Assembly: GCA_012838715.1 (NCBI GenBank)
Contig: DUOR01000373.1
Location: 1 to 7,643, forward strand
Reading direction: 5' to 3'
Source of the DNA: Actinomycetales bacterium
GTDB taxonomy: Bacteria; Actinomycetota; Actinomycetes; Mycobacteriales; Mycobacteriaceae
DNA: 7,643 nucleotides
The notes below the pieces were generated by a model, which saw only the letters and a program-made list of their open reading frames with translations, had not been told where the DNA came from and ran no database searches. Positions within the stretch are counted from its first letter, which is position 1. Each line of letters starts with the position of its first letter. Made by a program: the position numbers and the translations under genes. Below are positions 6,264 through 7,643 of this stretch, piece by piece.

Positions 6264-7297
6264 CGAACGACCACAGCATCAGCCCCTTCGACGAGGCGCG
6301 CCTGGCCGAATGGCTGGAATCCCTCCCCGGCGCGACGCGCGGCCCGGTGCGGTTGGAGCGCCTCGGCGCGGGGCAGTCGAACCTGACCTACCGGGCGAAG
6401 GACGCGGAGGGCCATGAGGTCGTCGTCCGCCGCCCGCCGATGGGTGCGCTCGCGTCGTCGGCGCATGACGTCGCCCGCGAGGGCCGCATCATGGCCGCCC
6501 TGGCGGACACCGCCGTGCCGGTGCCCCGCATCCTGGGCGTGCGCTCGGAGCCGGACGTCGCCGAGGTGCCCGTCGTCGCGATGGAGCTTGTCGACGGCCG
6601 CGCCGTTACGTCCCCGGCCATCGCCGAGGAGATGCCGGCCGGGGCGCGCCGCCGGGTGGCGGAGGGGCTCATCGACGCGATGGCCGCCATCCACGCCGTC
6701 GACCTCGCCGAGGTCGGCCTGGATGGCCTGGCTTCCCATGAGCCCTACGCGCCGCGGCAGCTGCGCCGCTGGTCGGGGCAGTGGGAGAAGACCCGCACCC
6801 GCGATTCCGCCGAGCTCGACGACCTGACCCGCCGCCTGTGGGACGGCGTGCCCGAGCAGGACGCCACCGCGCTCGTCCACGGTGACCTGCACCTGGGCAA
6901 CGTCATGTGCGACCCGGAGACGGGCGCCGTTAAGGCCGTCGTCGACTGGGAGTTGGCCACCCTGGGTGACCCGCTTGCCGACGTCGGGACCCTCCTGGCC
7001 TACTGGCCCGAGCACGGCGGCCTGGTGCTTCCCGGGTTCGGTGCCGCGCTGGAGGAGGGTTTCCCCACCGGCCCGGAGCTCGCCGACAGGTACCTGGAAA
7101 TCACCGGCCGCGACCGCTCCGCCCTCGAGTACTGGCGGGTGCTGGGTTTGTGGAAGGTGGCGATCATCGCCGAGGGCGTGGTCCGCCGCGTCCGCGACAT
7201 GCCCGCCAACGAGGCCCCGGACGGCGCCCCGACCGTCGACATGGTCGACCGGCTCATCGCCTACGCCGCCAACGCCGCCGGCCGCGCGGGCCTGTAA
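6260..7297 (+). CDS. APH-fold phosphotransferase, ACAD11-kinase/LvaA-like
   Basis: A 345-aa aminoglycoside-phosphotransferase-family (protein-kinase-like fold) enzyme. The N-lobe carries the glycine-rich loop GAGQSN at 37-41 and VVVRRPP at 54-60, where Arg stands in the usual Lys position; Glu74 in REGRIM is the likely helix-C partner. The C-lobe has the catalytic loop HGDLHLGN at 207-214 (Asp209, Asn214) and the metal-binding DWELATLGDPLAD at 229-241 (Asp229). Family members next to or fused to ACAD10/11-type dehydrogenases, including human ACAD11 and Pseudomonas LvaA, phosphorylate the hydroxyl of 4-hydroxyacyl-CoA; antibiotic resistance is therefore an unlikely role. ATG 6260 overlaps the dehydrogenase stop (ATGA) and AAAGG lies 9 bases upstream. 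It is the last gene of the operon; a GC hairpin spans its stop codon. The same frame is open far upstream, but only this part has protein-like composition. Confidence 0.9.
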   Translation: MTNDHSISPFDEARLAEWLESLPGATRGPVRLERLGAGQSNLTYRAKDAEGHEVVVRRPPMGALASSAHDVAREGRIMAALADTAVPVPRILGVRSEPDVAEVPVVAMELVDGRAVTSPAIAEEMPAGARRRVAEGLIDAMAAIHAVDLAEVGLDGLASHEPYAPRQLRRWSGQWEKTRTRDSAELDDLTRRLWDGVPEQDATALVHGDLHLGNVMCDPETGAVKAVVDWELATLGDPLADVGTLLAYWPEHGGLVLPGFGAALEEGFPTGPELADRYLEITGRDRSALEYWRVLGLWKVAIIAEGVVRRVRDMPANEAPDGAPTVDMVDRLIAYAANAAGRAGL

Positions 7298-7308
7298 CGC
7301 CGCGCGGC
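7281..7308 (+). terminator. GC-rich hairpin spanning the kinase stop codon, possible terminator
   Basis: GCCGCGCGG (7281-7289) and CCGCGCGGC (7300-7308) form a perfect 9-bp stem with a 10-base loop that contains the TAA stop of the phosphotransferase gene (7295-7297). No U-tract follows (TCCGGGGCCC), so if it terminates transcription it would be of the tail-less type described for actinobacteria. Chance pairing is possible because the codons here are nearly all G and C. Confidence 0.35.
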
Positions 7309-7317
7309 TCCGGGGCC

Positions 7318-7419
7318 CAGCCGTGCTTTGCGCCCAGTCGTGCCTCGCGCCCAGCAGTGCCTCGCGCCCAGCAGTGCTTTGCGCCCAGCAGTGTTTTGCG
7401 CCCAGCCATGCCTCGCGCC
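7318..7419 (+). repeat. Six 17-bp tandem repeats downstream of the operon
   Basis: Six contiguous 17-bp units start at 7318, 7335, 7352, 7369, 7386 and 7403, with consensus CAGCAGTGCYTYGCGCC. Units alternate irregularly between a CTTTG/TTTTG form (1, 4, 5) and a CCTCG form (2, 3, 6). Bases 4-6 also vary (CCG, TCG, CAG, CCA). The array lacks stops in several frames, giving apparent Cys/Ala/Ser-rich or Trp/Gly-rich open frames, but 17 bp is not a codon multiple and I see no ribosome binding site or domain, so I treat it as non-coding. It is a candidate variable-number repeat. Confidence 0.95.
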
Positions 7420-7439
7420 TGACCTCGCTCCGGCTCCCG

Positions 7440-7533
7440 GCCACTTTTCACGCAGGGCTGCACGTCCTCTAAGCGTCTAACCTGATTTCATAACTTCCGG
7501 CGACCTGTGGAAACGCGGTTCATGAAAAGTGGC
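7440..7533. repeat. 11-bp inverted repeat, 72 bp apart
   Basis: GCCACTTTTCA at 7440-7450 and its exact complement TGAAAAGTGGC at 7523-7533 flank a 72-bp segment. The 7461-7560 stretch is only about 48% G+C, far below the rest of the window, so it is probably intergenic control DNA or the edge of a small element. No tRNA, transposase fragment or target-site duplication is visible. The right arm is shared with the ATGAAAA palindrome at 7522-7541. Confidence 0.6.
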
Positions 7534-7541
7534 ATTTTCAT
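7522..7541. promoter_or_regulatory. ATGAAAA-N6-TTTTCAT palindrome, candidate operator
   Basis: A perfect 7-bp inverted repeat with a 6-bp spacer (20 bp in all) in the AT-richer segment before the right window edge. TTTTCA occurs three times nearby (7445-7450, 7535-7540 and, inverted, 7523-7528), as would be expected for a multi-site operator. Symmetry and size fit a dimeric helix-turn-helix regulator. It could alternatively be a weak hairpin. The gene it would control lies outside the window. Confidence 0.4.
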
Positions 7542-7570
7542 AGGTTGAACGTTAGCGGACGTGAAGCCCC

Positions 7571-7643
7571 GAAGCTGCGGGGCGCGGCGACGGTCGGGGG
7601 CGCGGCGACGGTCGGGGGCGCGGCGACCGGTGGGGGCGCGGCG
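7571..7643. repeat. 18-bp tandem repeat running off the right edge
   Basis: Three good units, GACGGTCGGGGGCGCGGC at 7589-7606 and 7607-7624 (identical) and a variant at 7625-7642, are preceded by a diverged unit at 7571-7588 (14 of 18 matching by eye). The period equals six codons. On the minus strand it reads as an open Ala-Ala-Pro-Pro-Thr-Val hexapeptide repeat that enters from the edge and reaches TGA at 7539-7541. On the plus strand it reads Arg/Gly-rich from a GTG at 7561. Too little is visible to call a gene on either strand. Confidence 0.8.

Noticed and set aside
6260..7297. Aminoglycoside resistance phosphotransferase
   Set aside because: The fold motifs are APH-like, but the sequence style (VVVRRPP, DWELATLGDPLAD) and the overlap with an ACAD10/11-type gene fit acyl-CoA metabolism better.
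7318..7419. CRISPR array
   Set aside because: The 17-bp units abut with no spacers, and no cas genes are nearby.
4179..7444. Long minus-strand open frames opposite the operon (666 and 785 codons)
   Set aside because: They are antisense shadows of the SDR, ACAD and kinase genes with skewed Arg/His/Ala composition and no recognisable motif; the longer one begins inside the 17-bp repeats.
7500..7530. tRNA-like GGTTCATG (T-loop resemblance)
   Set aside because: No acceptor, D or anticodon stem can be built around it.

Overview
The window is GC-rich (about 70% G+C by eye) and densely coding, with GTG and ATG starts, 4-bp stop/start overlaps and TAnnnT-type -10 elements. It looks like chromosomal DNA of a high-GC actinobacterium. 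The tandem-ACT SerB followed by a PTH2-type peptidyl-tRNA hydrolase, and two GlxR/CRP-like half-palindromes, point to Corynebacterium or a close relative in the Mycobacteriales. That placement is inferred from memory of gene families, not from a search.

Layout. (1) 108-2266, + strand: serB (phosphoserine phosphatase, two ACT domains plus a HAD domain) overlaps by 4 bp a PTH2-family peptidyl-tRNA hydrolase-like gene that carries an Ala/Pro-rich insert. (2) 2255-2346: short gap between convergent genes, largely filled by five 11-bp tandem repeats, each carrying CTAG; the first repeat is the end of the PTH2 gene. (3) 2347-3936, - strand: an AMP-forming acyl-CoA/4-coumarate-CoA-type ligase. (4) 3937-4235: a 299-bp divergent control region with two CRP/GlxR-like palindromes, a nested GAAT/ATTC palindrome cluster, an 18-bp direct duplication and a plausible promoter. 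(5) 4236-7297, + strand: a tight three-gene operon of SDR oxidoreductase, ACAD10/11-type acyl-CoA dehydrogenase and APH-fold phosphotransferase, with gaps of +9 bp and -4 bp. (6) 7298-7643: 346 bp with no gene I can support. It holds a hairpin over the stop codon, six 17-bp tandem repeats, a locally AT-richer segment with inverted repeats, and an 18-bp tandem repeat running off the edge.

How the genes work together. The ligase, SDR, ACAD and kinase-fold protein together match the parts list of the bacterial levulinate (lva) pathway and of the mammalian ACAD10/ACAD11 4-hydroxyacid route: acyl-CoA activation, 4-keto reduction, phosphorylation of the 4-hydroxyacyl-CoA, and phosphate elimination by an acyl-CoA-dehydrogenase-fold enzyme. 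I infer that this locus is a compact actinobacterial gene set for gamma-keto/gamma-hydroxy (or otherwise hydroxylated) acid catabolism, possibly under cAMP-receptor (GlxR) control. The substrate cannot be read from the sequence. The serB/PTH2 pair is housekeeping and probably unrelated.
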